From NCBI RefSeq assembly GCF_024623455.1, contig NZ_JANIPJ010000003.1:186001-250000 (forward strand): a stretch of DNA of 64,000 nucleotides. The letters are read 5' to 3'. The DNA comes from Paenibacillus soyae. GTDB lineage: Bacteria > Bacillota > Bacilli > Paenibacillales > Paenibacillaceae. Position 1 is the first letter of the stretch. Every line of letters starts with the position of its first letter. The notes beneath the pieces are model-generated. The model was given only the letters and a program-made list of their open reading frames with translations, did no database searches and had not been told where the DNA came from. The translations under genes and the position numbers were made by a program. This document shows, piece by piece, positions 8,505 to 17,641 of the stretch.

Positions 8505-8521
8505 TCGAGCAGCGACTTAGG

Positions 8522-9604
8522 CTAAAGCTCTTTCACAATCGTAATATGCATCTCGTTCTTCAGCTCGATCTCGTACGGCGATTTCGGCGGCTTGCCGTCG
8601 GCTTCCGCAATGACGCGCACCCGCGGACGATGGACGGCAAGATCGTTATTATGCGTGACGACCACCTCTTGCCCCGTGCTGAGCAGAAGCGTCGTCGCGA
8701 TAGGGTATACCGATATATGCTTGCAGAAGAGCCGAATCAAATCCAAGTCGAAATAAGTGCCTCCCGCGGCGAACAAAAATTCGACCGCTTCGCTAGTCGT
8801 ATACCGCTTCCGATGCGGTCTCGGAGAGACAAGAGCGTCATAAGTATCGGCTAAACCTACGATTTGGCCATACATATGAATCTCGTCCTTGCTCAGTCCG
8901 CGGGGGTAGCCCGATCCGTCGAACCGCTCATGGTGCTGCAGCGCGCAATGGGCGGAGACGATCGAAATATCGTGATATTTCCGCAGGATGTCAAAGCCTT
9001 CCTTCGGATGCGAGCGCAGGATTTGCCGTTCCGCCTCCGTAAGCGGGCCTTGTCTCGTGAGCAGCTCCTGCGGCATCTTCGTCATCCCGATGTCGAATAA
9101 TAGCGCTCCGACGCCAAGCTCTTCCAGCTGGTTGCGGTTAAACCCTTTCGCAAGCCCCATAATACCGGCAAGCACCGCAACATTGAACGCATGCTGGAAC
9201 CAATACGCGTCCATGGAATGAATGCTCGTCAAATTCACCAGCATGTTGGGCCTTGTCGCCAAATCCTGCATGATGCTGCCGAACACCGCCCTGAAGTTGC
9301 GCCCCATGTCGGGAGCGATCGTCTTGCCTTTGGTCAGCTTCTCGTCCTTGAAGGAGGTCATGGTCTTGTAAATGGTATTGACGGCCTGCGATCTTGTCTC
9401 GTCCCTGATCGTATCCTCGGGAACGATATCGGCCGTAAAGCCGTCTTCAATATACAGCACGTCGATGCCTAAATTGCGAAGTCTCGTTATGTATCGGTCA
9501 TTGAGCTCGATGCCTTCTCCTAGAAGCACATTCCCGTTATCTTGAAAGATGGGTCTTGCAACTTTGTCGCCGGGCTTGACCATTTCCAGTTGAACTTTTC
9601 TCAT
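8522..9604 (-). CDS. HD-GYP domain protein with degenerate HD motif
   Basis: HD-GYP proteins hydrolyse cyclic di-GMP. Seen from ATG 9604: the HHE (224-226) and GYP (232-234) elements and conserved H138 and H199 are present. The defining HD dyad, however, is F170-D171 in ALLFDIGMTK, where HDIGK is expected. An N-terminal segment of about 125 residues precedes the domain. ATG at 9604 has GGCGGGAG about nine bases upstream; a longer frame from 9670 lacks support. It lies directly downstream of a GGDEF gene on the same strand. Loss of the metal-binding His suggests altered or lost hydrolysis, possibly c-di-GMP sensing. Confidence 0.88.
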   Translation of the reverse strand: MRKVQLEMVKPGDKVARPIFQDNGNVLLGEGIELNDRYITRLRNLGIDVLYIEDGFTADIVPEDTIRDETRSQAVNTIYKTMTSFKDEKLTKGKTIAPDMGRNFRAVFGSIMQDLATRPNMLVNLTSIHSMDAYWFQHAFNVAVLAGIMGLAKGFNRNQLEELGVGALLFDIGMTKMPQELLTRQGPLTEAERQILRSHPKEGFDILRKYHDISIVSAHCALQHHERFDGSGYPRGLSKDEIHMYGQIVGLADTYDALVSPRPHRKRYTTSEAVEFLFAAGGTYFDLDLIRLFCKHISVYPIATTLLLSTGQEVVVTHNNDLAVHRPRVRVIAEADGKPPKSPYEIELKNEMHITIVKEL

Positions 9605-9726
9605 CTGATTGCTCCCGCCTTTGAACCTTCTCTTTTCCCCAAGCGAGGTACCCTTAATCTTATCAGACAACCGCCGATCTGACTATGCGTACGGCGGGCG
9701 CCCGTAATCGAATCAACCAATAACAA

Positions 9727-9753
9727 AAAAATCCCGGACGTAACGTCGGGATT
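9727..9753 (-). terminator. Terminator of the GGDEF gene
   Basis: AAATCCCGACGTTACGTCCGGGATTTTTTT on the minus strand (written in parts: arm AAATCCCGAC, arm GTCCGGGATT, then seven T) forms a short GC stem followed by a T-run, directly after the GGDEF stop. Confidence 0.85.
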
Positions 9754-11442
9754 TCATGCCAGCTTTCGCTTCACGATGCGGTTGCGGCCATTGTACTTGG
9801 CCTCGTACAGAGCGGCGTCCGCCTGCGCCATAAGCTCCCGCAAGAATGCCTTCGGCTGTTCTAACGCGGACGGCTCGATCTGCTCGATCGAGATGACGCC
9901 CATGCTGATCGTCACGTTCACCGGAACGCCGTTCGCCCCGGTCAAAACCAGATTCTGCTCGACGGCTTCCTTGACGCGGTCCGCGATAATGTCCGCTTGC
10001 TCGCGGTTGGTATGCGGGAGGTAAACCGTAAATTCTTCGCCGCCGAACCGGGCGAGAACATCCGTCAGCCGAAGAGCGCTTCTTACGGCCTCGACCGTGC
10101 TGCAAAGCACTTCGTCGCCGATGATGTGGCCGTAACGATCGTTGATTGATTTGAAATAATCAAGGTCGAACAAAAAAATCGAAAACGGAATGCCGTATTT
10201 GAAATTGTTCACGATTTCGCCTTCCAGCTGCTGAAGCAAGTATCGTCTGTTGTAGCAGCCCGTCAAGCCATCCGTGATCGCCATATGCTCCAGCTTCTTG
10301 TTCGCCTGATAGAGCTCGTCCTGCATAATAAGCAGCTCGCGATTGCGTTCTTGGAGCAATTCGTTCTGCGTATTCGTCTCTTCGACGAGCATGCGAAGCT
10401 CGGTCACGTCTTGGATCGTAATGACGCGTCCGACGACTCGCTTCTTCTGATTCAGAATCGGAGCCGACTGCACGATGACATGCTGAATGTGATTCATGTC
10501 CATGGCGAGCTCGACTTCGATCCGGTCGAGGGGGCGAAGCCGCTGCGCTTCGAAAAACTCCAGAAGCTGCCTTCTCGTTTCGTTCTTGAACGGAGACACC
10601 ATCGCTTCCAAATTGAAAATATCCCCGACCCGGAACCGGATGAACGGCTTGATCACTTTGTTGATCTCGATGATCATGCCGTTCTCGTCCATCACGATAA
10701 TGCCCATCGACATCGTATTCATAATATCCCTCTGGACGATCTGGATAATATCGAATACTTTGTTGCGGCTGATCGCGTGCACGATATAAATCGCCGTCAC
10801 GGTCATCCCGACCGATATGAGAGGGATATAACGCGCGAAGTAGTCGATGTACGCCACATTGACGACAAAATCCATGATCGCAAAAAACGACAAAACAAAA
10901 ACGCCGTTAAGCGCCGTCCTGACCATCTTCCGTTGGCGGGCCGAATCGTCTCTGCGTCCGAGCTTGTACAGCAAAATGACCAAGGATACGGTCAGATAAA
11001 GCACAAGCTGTCCGATCATGACCCAATAGAGGGAACCGTGCTGCAGCTGCTTAAGCGGCTCCAGCGCGGAATCTATGCGGAGGAACCGGCCATCCGGATT
11101 CCAGACGACGACCGTAACCGACACGAGCGCGGGAACCGATATGAGAAACAGCCGACTCTTGCGAATAACGTAATACTGTCCGGTCAGGAAGAGAATAAAC
11201 GCGAACCATCCAATGCCGAGCAGCGAAAGTCCTATATAGGAGCCTGATAGGTAGAATAGCCTATAGCTAGTGTCTGAAACGGTCTGCGAGGCAAATTGGA
11301 ACAGAGGCCAGAGCATAAATACGACATGCAGAAAAATATAAATCCGGTGTAAAACCGTGACGGTGCTGGAAGAAAAAACGTATAAAAACAACCCTAGCAG
11401 CACCAGGAACATACTAAAGTCGAGCCAAATCATCCATTCCAA
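9754..11442 (-). CDS. Membrane diguanylate cyclase (7TM-PAS-GGDEF)
   Basis: Makes cyclic di-GMP from two GTP. Domains in order: seven predicted hydrophobic helices over about residues 7-225 (histidine-kinase-type N-terminal 7TM sensor), a PAS-like domain about 240-350, a short coiled coil about 352-388, then GGDEF with GGEEF at 467-471. The inhibitory RxxD site, RLTD at 458-461, lies five residues before GGEEF, so product inhibition is likely. The start is TTG at 11442 or ATG at 11433; both have weak ribosome sites. Paired with the downstream HD-GYP gene, but a terminator separates them. Confidence 0.93.
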   Translation of the reverse strand: MEWMIWLDFSMFLVLLGLFLYVFSSSTVTVLHRIYIFLHVVFMLWPLFQFASQTVSDTSYRLFYLSGSYIGLSLLGIGWFAFILFLTGQYYVIRKSRLFLISVPALVSVTVVVWNPDGRFLRIDSALEPLKQLQHGSLYWVMIGQLVLYLTVSLVILLYKLGRRDDSARQRKMVRTALNGVFVLSFFAIMDFVVNVAYIDYFARYIPLISVGMTVTAIYIVHAISRNKVFDIIQIVQRDIMNTMSMGIIVMDENGMIIEINKVIKPFIRFRVGDIFNLEAMVSPFKNETRRQLLEFFEAQRLRPLDRIEVELAMDMNHIQHVIVQSAPILNQKKRVVGRVITIQDVTELRMLVEETNTQNELLQERNRELLIMQDELYQANKKLEHMAITDGLTGCYNRRYLLQQLEGEIVNNFKYGIPFSIFLFDLDYFKSINDRYGHIIGDEVLCSTVEAVRSALRLTDVLARFGGEEFTVYLPHTNREQADIIADRVKEAVEQNLVLTGANGVPVNVTISMGVISIEQIEPSALEQPKAFLRELMAQADAALYEAKYNGRNRIVKRKLA

Positions 11443-11512
11443 TTCGGTTCACCCATTCATTTTATAGCCATCTTCTTCCATTGTATCAAATGTTATTCTG
11501 CTCGACAATTGG

Positions 11513-12718
11513 CTATTTCGCAGTTTCCGATATATTTTGCGAGGGTCCCGGGAGGCGTTCCGCGATCATCGATTCTAGTGCCGGAGACAGGCGAAGAAAG
11601 TCCCTAAAGCTTTCGTACTGCTCCCATTTGGCCGCGGATAGTTCTTTGTGAGGAGAAGCGACGGCCCGGATAAGCAGGTTTTTGGGCGTATGCTCCGGAT
11701 CCACGAACTCTAGCATCTGCACCTTGTACCCGAGAACCTCGAGCAGATTCCCCCTCACCGCGTCGGTGGCGAGAGCAGCGAAACGTTCCTTGAGCAGGCC
11801 TTGGGAGAGCAGCGGCGCAAGAGTGCCGTTCTCGATTTGGCGGAACGCCTCATGCTGGCAGCACGGCACGGACATGATGACGGAAGCGCCCCATCCCACG
11901 GCTTTGGCCAGCGCGGCGTCCGTCGCCGTGTCGCAGGCGTGCAGCGTGACGACCATATCCGCCGACTCTTGTCCCTCGTACTCCCCGATATCCCCCACGA
12001 GGAAGCGAAGCTTGTCGTAGCCCAGCTTCTTGGCAAGCTCCGAGCAGAACGAGATCACGTCCTGCTTGAGGTCGAGCCCGACGACGGAAATATCCCGTCC
12101 TTGCTCTACCGCCAGCAGGTGATAAAGAGCAAACGTCAAATAGGATTTGCCGCAGCCGAAATCCACGATCTTCAGCTCGCGGCCGCGGGGCAGCGCGTCC
12201 ACCACATCCGAAACCATCTCCAGAAAGCGGTTGATCTGGCGGTACTTGTCCTGCTTCTTGGCGTGCACGCGGCCCTCCGGCGTCATAATGCCGAGCTCGA
12301 CAAGGAACGGCGCGGGCTTGCCTTCCTCCAGAATCCTGTTCTTCTTGCGATTGTGGTCGAGGACGGCTTCGCGCGCCTTGCCGGCGGCAGCCTGCTTCCT
12401 CATCGTCGCCTTTCCCTTGTTGTTCAACAAGAGCTGCACGTCCGCGTCCGCCGTTTTCACCAGCGCTTGCCGGTAGGGGTCGCCGAGCAGTCTGATCAGC
12501 CGATCGGCCGCCTCCTGCCCTTCCAGGTTCAGATGCGTAACTTTGTTCGCGAAATGCGATTCGAACTGATAGCGCAGTCCTTCCTTCAGCTTCACCGGCC
12601 GCACGACCGTCTTCCCTGGCGTCTCTTCCGTCTTCGCGCGCGGCGAACTAAGCGTGGCCTGCAGAAGCCCGCCTCCGCGTATCCATTCCCTTATGTCTTC
12701 CTGCCATTGATCCGTCAT
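11513..12718 (-). CDS. Class I SAM-dependent methyltransferase (TRMT13-like)
   Basis: Predicted cytoplasmic methyltransferase of unknown substrate. Seen: SAM-binding motif I VDFGCGKSYLTFALYHLL in the second half, motif II VVGLDLKQD, and MVVTLHACDTATDAALAKA with a PCCQHE stretch typical of the TRMT13/YcgJ-like group. The first 130 residues are a family-specific N-terminal domain. Start at ATG 12718 (GAAGG upstream); a GTG at 12733 would overlap the preceding stop. Follows the DUF6483 gene with coupling. RNA is a plausible substrate but unproven. Confidence 0.85.
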   Translation of the reverse strand: MTDQWQEDIREWIRGGGLLQATLSSPRAKTEETPGKTVVRPVKLKEGLRYQFESHFANKVTHLNLEGQEAADRLIRLLGDPYRQALVKTADADVQLLLNNKGKATMRKQAAAGKAREAVLDHNRKKNRILEEGKPAPFLVELGIMTPEGRVHAKKQDKYRQINRFLEMVSDVVDALPRGRELKIVDFGCGKSYLTFALYHLLAVEQGRDISVVGLDLKQDVISFCSELAKKLGYDKLRFLVGDIGEYEGQESADMVVTLHACDTATDAALAKAVGWGASVIMSVPCCQHEAFRQIENGTLAPLLSQGLLKERFAALATDAVRGNLLEVLGYKVQMLEFVDPEHTPKNLLIRAVASPHKELSAAKWEQYESFRDFLRLSPALESMIAERLPGPSQNISETAK

Positions 12719-12729
12719 GCTGCCTTCGG

Positions 12730-13398
12730 TCACTCCTTCGTTACGCTTTCCTTCTTGTCCAGGCTCAGCTCCGCGAGCCCCTGCCTGATTTCTTCGCGGG
12801 GCAGTCCTCCCGCCTCCAGCTCTTCGTCGCTTTTAGCAAGCAAACGGGCGTACACCCCGGCGGCATCCTGCGCCGGCAGCGCCCGCTCCTTCACCAGCTC
12901 GAACATTACGTTCTCGACTTGATCGTACTTTCCTTCCGCTTCATGCCATTCCATAAGCAGCCGCTTGGTCGGCACCGGGAGCTCGTATTCCCGGACGAGC
13001 TCCAGCAGCTCCTCGATCTGCTCATTAGGCTCCACGAGCGTCGGCTCCGCCTTCATCAACGACAGGCGAAGAAACAAGCGCAGCGAGCGATTGTACAAGC
13101 CGAAGCATTCCGTTTCCCTCCCCAGCTCCCCATGCAGCAGCGCCTCTTGCTTCAGAATAATGGCGATGGCTTGCAGATGATCCGTATCGACGATGCCGTT
13201 CGTTGTCATTACCTTCATCAAGTCCTCGTCGGTAAGGGAACGAATCAGCTTGCCGCTGAGCCGGAAGTGCTTATCCAGCAGCTCCTCCAGGACAAGCAGC
13301 GCCTCTTCCTGCTTCATCTGCTTGCGGAGACCCATGACCTGGCCGATAGCCTCCGTCATCTGGCTGATCATCCTCATGAAATAATCCCTCTGAAACAA
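12730..13398 (-). CDS. DUF6483 family protein
   Basis: Conserved Paenibacillaceae-type protein of unknown function, recognised by its N-terminus FQRDYFMRMISQMTEAIGQV. It is largely alpha-helical, rich in Leu and Glu, with no membrane segment or signal peptide, and looks like a TPR-like helical scaffold. Start is TTG at 13398, supported by GGAGGGGG just upstream and by the usual MFQRDY opening; an ATG at 13377 is the alternative. It precedes and nearly overlaps the methyltransferase gene. Confidence 0.8.
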   Translation of the reverse strand: MFQRDYFMRMISQMTEAIGQVMGLRKQMKQEEALLVLEELLDKHFRLSGKLIRSLTDEDLMKVMTTNGIVDTDHLQAIAIILKQEALLHGELGRETECFGLYNRSLRLFLRLSLMKAEPTLVEPNEQIEELLELVREYELPVPTKRLLMEWHEAEGKYDQVENVMFELVKERALPAQDAAGVYARLLAKSDEELEAGGLPREEIRQGLAELSLDKKESVTKE

Positions 13399-13438
13399 CC
13401 GTCCCCCTCCTCTCCTAAGGTATGGCGGCGGCCCTTCG

Positions 13439-14281
13439 TTAAACCGAACGAACGAAGGAAGCGATCTCCTCCGCCAGCTGAGCGGAGCATTCCTGCATGC
13501 TCATATGGCCAGCCTGCTCCAGCTCCACCTTCCTCGTATCCGCGCCTATCGCCGCAAAGGTGCTCGACGCCGGAATAATGCCGTCCTGCGCTCCGGCGAC
13601 CAATAAGACGGGCAGCTTCGTCTCCTTAATGACGGAGCTTCGATCGATCCTGATCTTCATCCCTCTGGCCGTAGCCATGGCCCCGTGCTGAGAAGTCGCG
13701 TATCCGATCGCTTTGCACCGTTCGAGCTCGGGCTGCATGTCGTCCAGACGATCCTGCGCGAACAGCTTCGGAATAAGACCGTCCACAAATTCTTTGACGC
13801 CTTTGCTTCCGATCGTCTCGATCGCCTTGTCCCGGTTAGACTTGGCCGTCTCGCCGTCCGGCAGGGAAGTCGAGTGAATGAGGCCGAAGGCGGCGAGCCT
13901 GTCTTCATAACGCTCCGCGAACGCGAGCGCGATGTATCCGCCGAGCGAATGGCCGAGCACGACGGCTCTCTCGACCCCGATTGCTTCGAGCAAGCCGGCC
14001 AGATCATCGGCGTAAAGCTCCATCGAATACGTCTCGTCATCCGGCGAGGAGCTGTCGCCGTGTCCTCTGGCGTCCGGCGCGATGATGCGGATCGACGCCG
14101 CCAGCTCGTCTACGATTTTCTCCCAGTAGGCCGAGCTTCCGCAGTAGCCGTGCAGCAGGACAAGCGCCGTATCCAAACCGTGAGATTCCTTCGAATCGAA
14201 GTAAGCCAGCCTCGTGCCGTTGTTCAGCGTGACTTCCTCCTGAGCGATCGATACCTTCAAGTCTTGCTCTTGATTTGCCAT
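13439..14281 (-). CDS. Alpha/beta hydrolase
   Basis: Cytosolic hydrolase of the alpha/beta fold. Seen: oxyanion motif LLHGYCGSS, DARGHGDSS, nucleophile elbow GHSLGG, acid region AGAQDGIIP and catalytic His in QAGHMSMQE, so the Ser-Asp-His triad is complete. 280 residues is typical of the family. ATG at 14281 follows GGAGGG by eight bases; an in-frame start at 14302 is less likely. The substrate cannot be assigned; esterase or lactonase-type activity is likely. Confidence 0.9.
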   Translation of the reverse strand: MANQEQDLKVSIAQEEVTLNNGTRLAYFDSKESHGLDTALVLLHGYCGSSAYWEKIVDELAASIRIIAPDARGHGDSSSPDDETYSMELYADDLAGLLEAIGVERAVVLGHSLGGYIALAFAERYEDRLAAFGLIHSTSLPDGETAKSNRDKAIETIGSKGVKEFVDGLIPKLFAQDRLDDMQPELERCKAIGYATSQHGAMATARGMKIRIDRSSVIKETKLPVLLVAGAQDGIIPASSTFAAIGADTRKVELEQAGHMSMQECSAQLAEEIASFVRSV

Positions 14282-14341
14282 TATCCATTCCCTCCATTTC
14301 AATCCTTATGAACACTCTCATCCTATGTATCAAGGTACCCG

Positions 14342-14917
14342 TTATGGCCCCTTGCCAAACCAAGCTTCGCAAATCGCATCCGCCGTCTGCTTCGCCATCT
14401 CCATCACGAGATGGAGGGAGGTCGTCTGCAGCATCCCGTACGCCTTCGGCCCGTGCATATTGACGACGCCCGCAATGCTGACGTCGCCGACGAAGGGCAG
14501 CCGTCTGCCGATCGCCGCCCCGGGCTGCAGCGGTCCCTCCGCCGCGAGAAAGCAGCCGACGGATTCCGGCTTCCCCAAGCACGCGTCGATGGCCACGATA
14601 AAGGACACCCGTTCACGCAGCGCGGCCGCTTCACGCACAGCCTCCTCCACCGCATGCGCGTCGCATGGCTTCTCCAGCGTTCCGATCACATGGGGGAAGC
14701 CGCGTTCCTTGAGCATGGAACCGACAAGCGGCCCGTAGGCGTCTCCCGTGGAGCGGTCGCTGCCGATGCATATAAAGAGTACTCCGCCAGGCTCCCGGGT
14801 GGATTCGCCCGGCCATGCCTTCGCCAGAAAGTCCGCCAGCTCTCTCCTGCCGCAAGGGCTAGGGAGACCTTCGGTCACGTCTGGGCGCGCCCGGTTTTTT
14901 CTTGCCCGCTGTCCCAT
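14342..14917 (-). CDS. yyaC: Spore protease-like protein YyaC
   Basis: DUF1256 family, related to the germination protease GPR and found in spore formers. Seen: VLFICIGSDRSTGDAYGPLVGSML near residue 45, IVAIDACLGKPESVG and SIAGVVNMHG, which are the family hallmarks. 191 residues is close to the family size. In B. subtilis yyaC sits beside soj-spo0J near the origin; here those genes are not adjacent. The precise role in sporulation is not established. Confidence 0.93.
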   Translation of the reverse strand: MGQRARKNRARPDVTEGLPSPCGRRELADFLAKAWPGESTREPGGVLFICIGSDRSTGDAYGPLVGSMLKERGFPHVIGTLEKPCDAHAVEEAVREAAALRERVSFIVAIDACLGKPESVGCFLAAEGPLQPGAAIGRRLPFVGDVSIAGVVNMHGPKAYGMLQTTSLHLVMEMAKQTADAICEAWFGKGP

Positions 14918-15065
14918 CTGCCTTCACCTTCTCCGGACTTTAGCTAATGTTCTTCATACCCGTTATTGTACCGAAATTCTCCTGCCGCTTCAATTTGTGG
15001 CAAGCGCCGCGCGCCCCGTGGTACAATGGCAGGAATACGGTATTCGCAAGAAAGGAGCAATGGTA

Positions 15066-15293
15066 ATGATGAATCTGGAGCAGCAGAGTCAAGAGAACGT
15101 GGAATTCATGATCGAAGCGATCAAAACCAAGCTGCGCATGGCTTCCGGCGCCGCCATGCAAGCTTCCCATTTCAGCGTGGAGCAATATGAGGATATCAGG
15201 GACTTGTACGAGGTGGTCGATTCCAAGGACAAATTCAGCATCAGCGAAGTGGAAGCGCTCGTATCCGAGCTAGGCAAGCTCAGAAAAAAATAA
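15066..15293 (+). CDS. DUF1128 family protein
   Basis: 75-residue soluble helical protein of unknown function, recognised by NLEQQSQENVEFMIEAIK and FSVEQYEDIRDLYEVV, the DUF1128 (YfkK-like) pattern. ATG at 15066 is chosen because AAAGGAG ends eight bases before it; the ATG at 15060 is too close and the one at 15069 also fits. A longer open frame upstream is not supported. Convergent with the next gene, from which it is separated by a bidirectional terminator. Confidence 0.9.
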   Translation: MMNLEQQSQENVEFMIEAIKTKLRMASGAAMQASHFSVEQYEDIRDLYEVVDSKDKFSISEVEALVSELGKLRKK

Positions 15294-15343
15294 TTCACTT
15301 GAAAATTACAAAATAAAACCATTTTATATGAATAATTCGACAA

Positions 15344-15381
15344 AAAAGAACCGAAATCGATCACGCGATTTCGGTTCTTGT
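15344..15381. terminator. Bidirectional terminator
   Basis: Perfect 14-bp stem (AAGAACCGAAATCG at 15346-15359 pairing with 15366-15379) between two converging genes. An A-run on one side and T-rich sequence on the other let it serve both strands. Confidence 0.85.
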
Positions 15382-15403
15382 TGTCTATTAGGCCGAATGG
15401 ACT

Positions 15404-15868
15404 CTACTCCTCCGAATCGGAATCCAGCTCCGCATCGATGGGATCGAGCGCTTCGATGGTGAGCTTAATGGAAATGTCCTTGCGCTCGCCCTTCAGGAAA
15501 TGCGCCAGCCTCTCCAGCTTATCCGCGAGCTCGGGCCCGCTCAGCGTCGTGTTCAATTGATAGCCGAAGGAATCGGACGGCGGCTTGGAGCCGTAGGAGC
15601 TTCCGCCGCGCCAGCCGCGTTCCTCGGGCACACCCGGACGCTGGGGAATCTGCTCCTGGGCAGGGTAGAACTTATCCGACTTGTTCACCACGCGCTCGTA
15701 AATGCGGAGCTTCTTCAGCAGCATATAATATTGGGCGGAATGCTTGAAATTCCAAGCCTCCCGGATATCTTTGAGCGTATAATCCATCTTCCAACGCTTC
15801 AGCTTCTCGACTTGCTCCTCCGTGCTCAGCTGCAGAAATTCATCAAGCGGCAGCATTTTCTCCGGCAT
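15404..15868 (-). CDS. Conserved hypothetical protein, possible HTH N-terminus
   Basis: 154 residues; not recognised as a named family. The N-terminal 70 residues contain LDEFLQLSTEEQVEKLKRW followed by YTLKDIREAWNFKHSAQYYMLL, which looks like a helix-turn-helix. The middle is low-complexity (PQRPGVPEERGWRGGSSYG) and the end is acidic with a LEALDPIDAELDSDSEE tail. ATG at 15868 follows GGAGGGG by five bases. It stands alone between convergent neighbours. A DNA-binding role is only a guess. Confidence 0.75.
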   Translation of the reverse strand: MPEKMLPLDEFLQLSTEEQVEKLKRWKMDYTLKDIREAWNFKHSAQYYMLLKKLRIYERVVNKSDKFYPAQEQIPQRPGVPEERGWRGGSSYGSKPPSDSFGYQLNTTLSGPELADKLERLAHFLKGERKDISIKLTIEALDPIDAELDSDSEE

Positions 15869-15970
15869 TTCAACCCCTCCAATTGTGAAATTCAACTATA
15901 GCTAATAATAATAATTCAAAAAACAATATTTATTAAATAAAAAATACCATAATTTTATCGCCAATACAAT

Positions 15971-16003
15971 AAAGAACCTCCCCGAACACCCGGGAAGGTT
16001 CTA
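15971..16003 (-). terminator. Terminator of the gal operon
   Basis: AGAACCTTCCCGGG pairs with CGGGGAGGTTCT around a TGTT loop, followed by TTTATT on the minus strand, just after galT. Confidence 0.8.
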
Positions 16004-16009
16004 TATTCG

Positions 16010-17599
16010 TTACTTTTCCTTCAAGCCCGCGGATGCCAAGAAGGCGCGGAAAGCTTGCGCTCCCTGCTCCGTCCGTTTGAACACGCCGGCGTCCTTCAGC
16101 ACGTCCAGGAATATATCCCCTGTCTCGGATCGCAGCAGCTCCCCCGCTTGCTCCGCGCTTAGGGAGGCGCCGTGCCGGGCAACCAGGCGTTCCGCCCACT
16201 CCGCATGCTTATGAAGAGGATGAGAGGCATCCCGAAGCGCTTCGACGCCATCCGCCGCTTCACCCGTCAAATACCCGGCGAGCTGCTCCAGCTCAGCCTT
16301 AAGCCGACCTGGAAGCACGGCGAGACCCATCACTTCGATCAGGCCGATGTTCTCTTTCTTGATATGATGCCGGTGCGCGTGAGGGTGGAAGATGCCGTCC
16401 GGATGCTCCTCGCTGGTGCGATTGTTGCGAAGCACGAGATCCAGCTCGTATTCGCCGTTATCCCGCAGCCTCGCGATCGGCGTTATCGTGTTATGAGGCA
16501 CCTTGCTGCCGTCTTCACGAACCGTGTAAGATCTGACTTCGGCCGATTCGTCGCTGTATTCGCGCCATAGATCCAGGATGCGGCAAGCCGCCGCGTGCAC
16601 GTCCTGCTTCGACGAGCCGTTCACCCGCAGCACGGTCATCGGCCATTCGACGATGCCGAACTTGACGCCGGGCAGGCGCTCGTCGACGAAGAACGCCTCG
16701 ACAGGGGCGGTCTCCATCGGGAAGACGTGACGGCCCGCCTGGAAATGATCGTGACTCAGAATCGAACCGCCCACGATCGGCAGATCGGCGTTCGAGCCGA
16801 TAAAGTAATGCGGGAACTGCTCGACGAAATCGAGCAGCCTCGCAAAGGAGTCGTGCGATACGACCATCGGCTCGTGCGCGGCTTTGAACACGATGCTGTG
16901 CTCGTTGTAATAGACATACGGCGAGTACTGGAAGAACCAGTCTTCTCCGCGCAGCCTGAGCGGGATGATCCGCAGGTTCTGCCGGGCGGGATGGTCGGCC
17001 CGGCCCGCGTATCCGACGTTGTCCGCGCATAGCGGGCACTTCGGATAACGGGCTTGCGGCAGCGTCTTCAGCAGCGCGATTTCTTTCGGATCCTTCTCCG
17101 GCTTCGACAAGTTGATCGTCATCTCGAGCTTGCCGTATGGCGTTCCGTGAAGCCAAATCAGGTTTTTCGAGATGCGGTCCATCCGGATATAGTTGCTGTC
17201 GATGCTGAGCCGGTACAACGCGTCGGTCGCGGAAGCAACGCCTCCCTGCTCGGACAGCCGGCGGAAATCCGCCGCCGTCTCCGACGGCCGGGGCATCAGC
17301 AGTCCCATGATGCGGGCGTCCAGCAAATCCCGGTAAGTGACGGTATTGTTCGGTATGAGACCGATGGAATAGCCATAATCCAGAAGCGGCTCCAGGAGCT
17401 CGACCGCGCTGTCCAGCTTCTCGTCCGGCGCGGCTGCCTCGCTTGGCTCCGAGAACCGGAACAAATCGAGAAGCGCGTTGCGCCCCGAAGGCAAATCCAG
17501 CTCCTGCAGCAACCCGCGCTGAAGCGCGAACTGCAGCAATCTTTCGATAGATATCAGCGCCTCTTCTGCCGTCGGCGCCGCCTGTTGATTCGTCGTCAT
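16010..17599 (-). CDS. galT: UDP-glucose--hexose-1-phosphate uridylyltransferase (class II)
   Basis: Leloir pathway enzyme that swaps UMP between UDP-glucose and galactose-1-phosphate. 529 residues identifies the long Firmicutes class II GalT. Seen: CPLCADNVGYAGR (residues about 195-207), VGGSILSHDHFQAGRH with the HDH active-site region, and HPHAHRHHIKKENIGLIEVMG. ATG at 17599 has GAGAGGAG upstream. Last gene of galK-galE-galT, separated from galE by about 42 bases. Confidence 0.96.
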   Translation of the reverse strand: MTTNQQAAPTAEEALISIERLLQFALQRGLLQELDLPSGRNALLDLFRFSEPSEAAAPDEKLDSAVELLEPLLDYGYSIGLIPNNTVTYRDLLDARIMGLLMPRPSETAADFRRLSEQGGVASATDALYRLSIDSNYIRMDRISKNLIWLHGTPYGKLEMTINLSKPEKDPKEIALLKTLPQARYPKCPLCADNVGYAGRADHPARQNLRIIPLRLRGEDWFFQYSPYVYYNEHSIVFKAAHEPMVVSHDSFARLLDFVEQFPHYFIGSNADLPIVGGSILSHDHFQAGRHVFPMETAPVEAFFVDERLPGVKFGIVEWPMTVLRVNGSSKQDVHAAACRILDLWREYSDESAEVRSYTVREDGSKVPHNTITPIARLRDNGEYELDLVLRNNRTSEEHPDGIFHPHAHRHHIKKENIGLIEVMGLAVLPGRLKAELEQLAGYLTGEAADGVEALRDASHPLHKHAEWAERLVARHGASLSAEQAGELLRSETGDIFLDVLKDAGVFKRTEQGAQAFRAFLASAGLKEK

Positions 17600-17641
17600 C
17601 TCGTGCTGCTCCTCTCGCGAACTCTCTTTGACCCCAGCAAG

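Noticed and set aside
14748..15065. Long N-terminal extension of the DUF1128 gene
   Set aside because: The extra 106 residues overlap yyaC on the opposite strand and the ribosome site fits the ATG at 15066.
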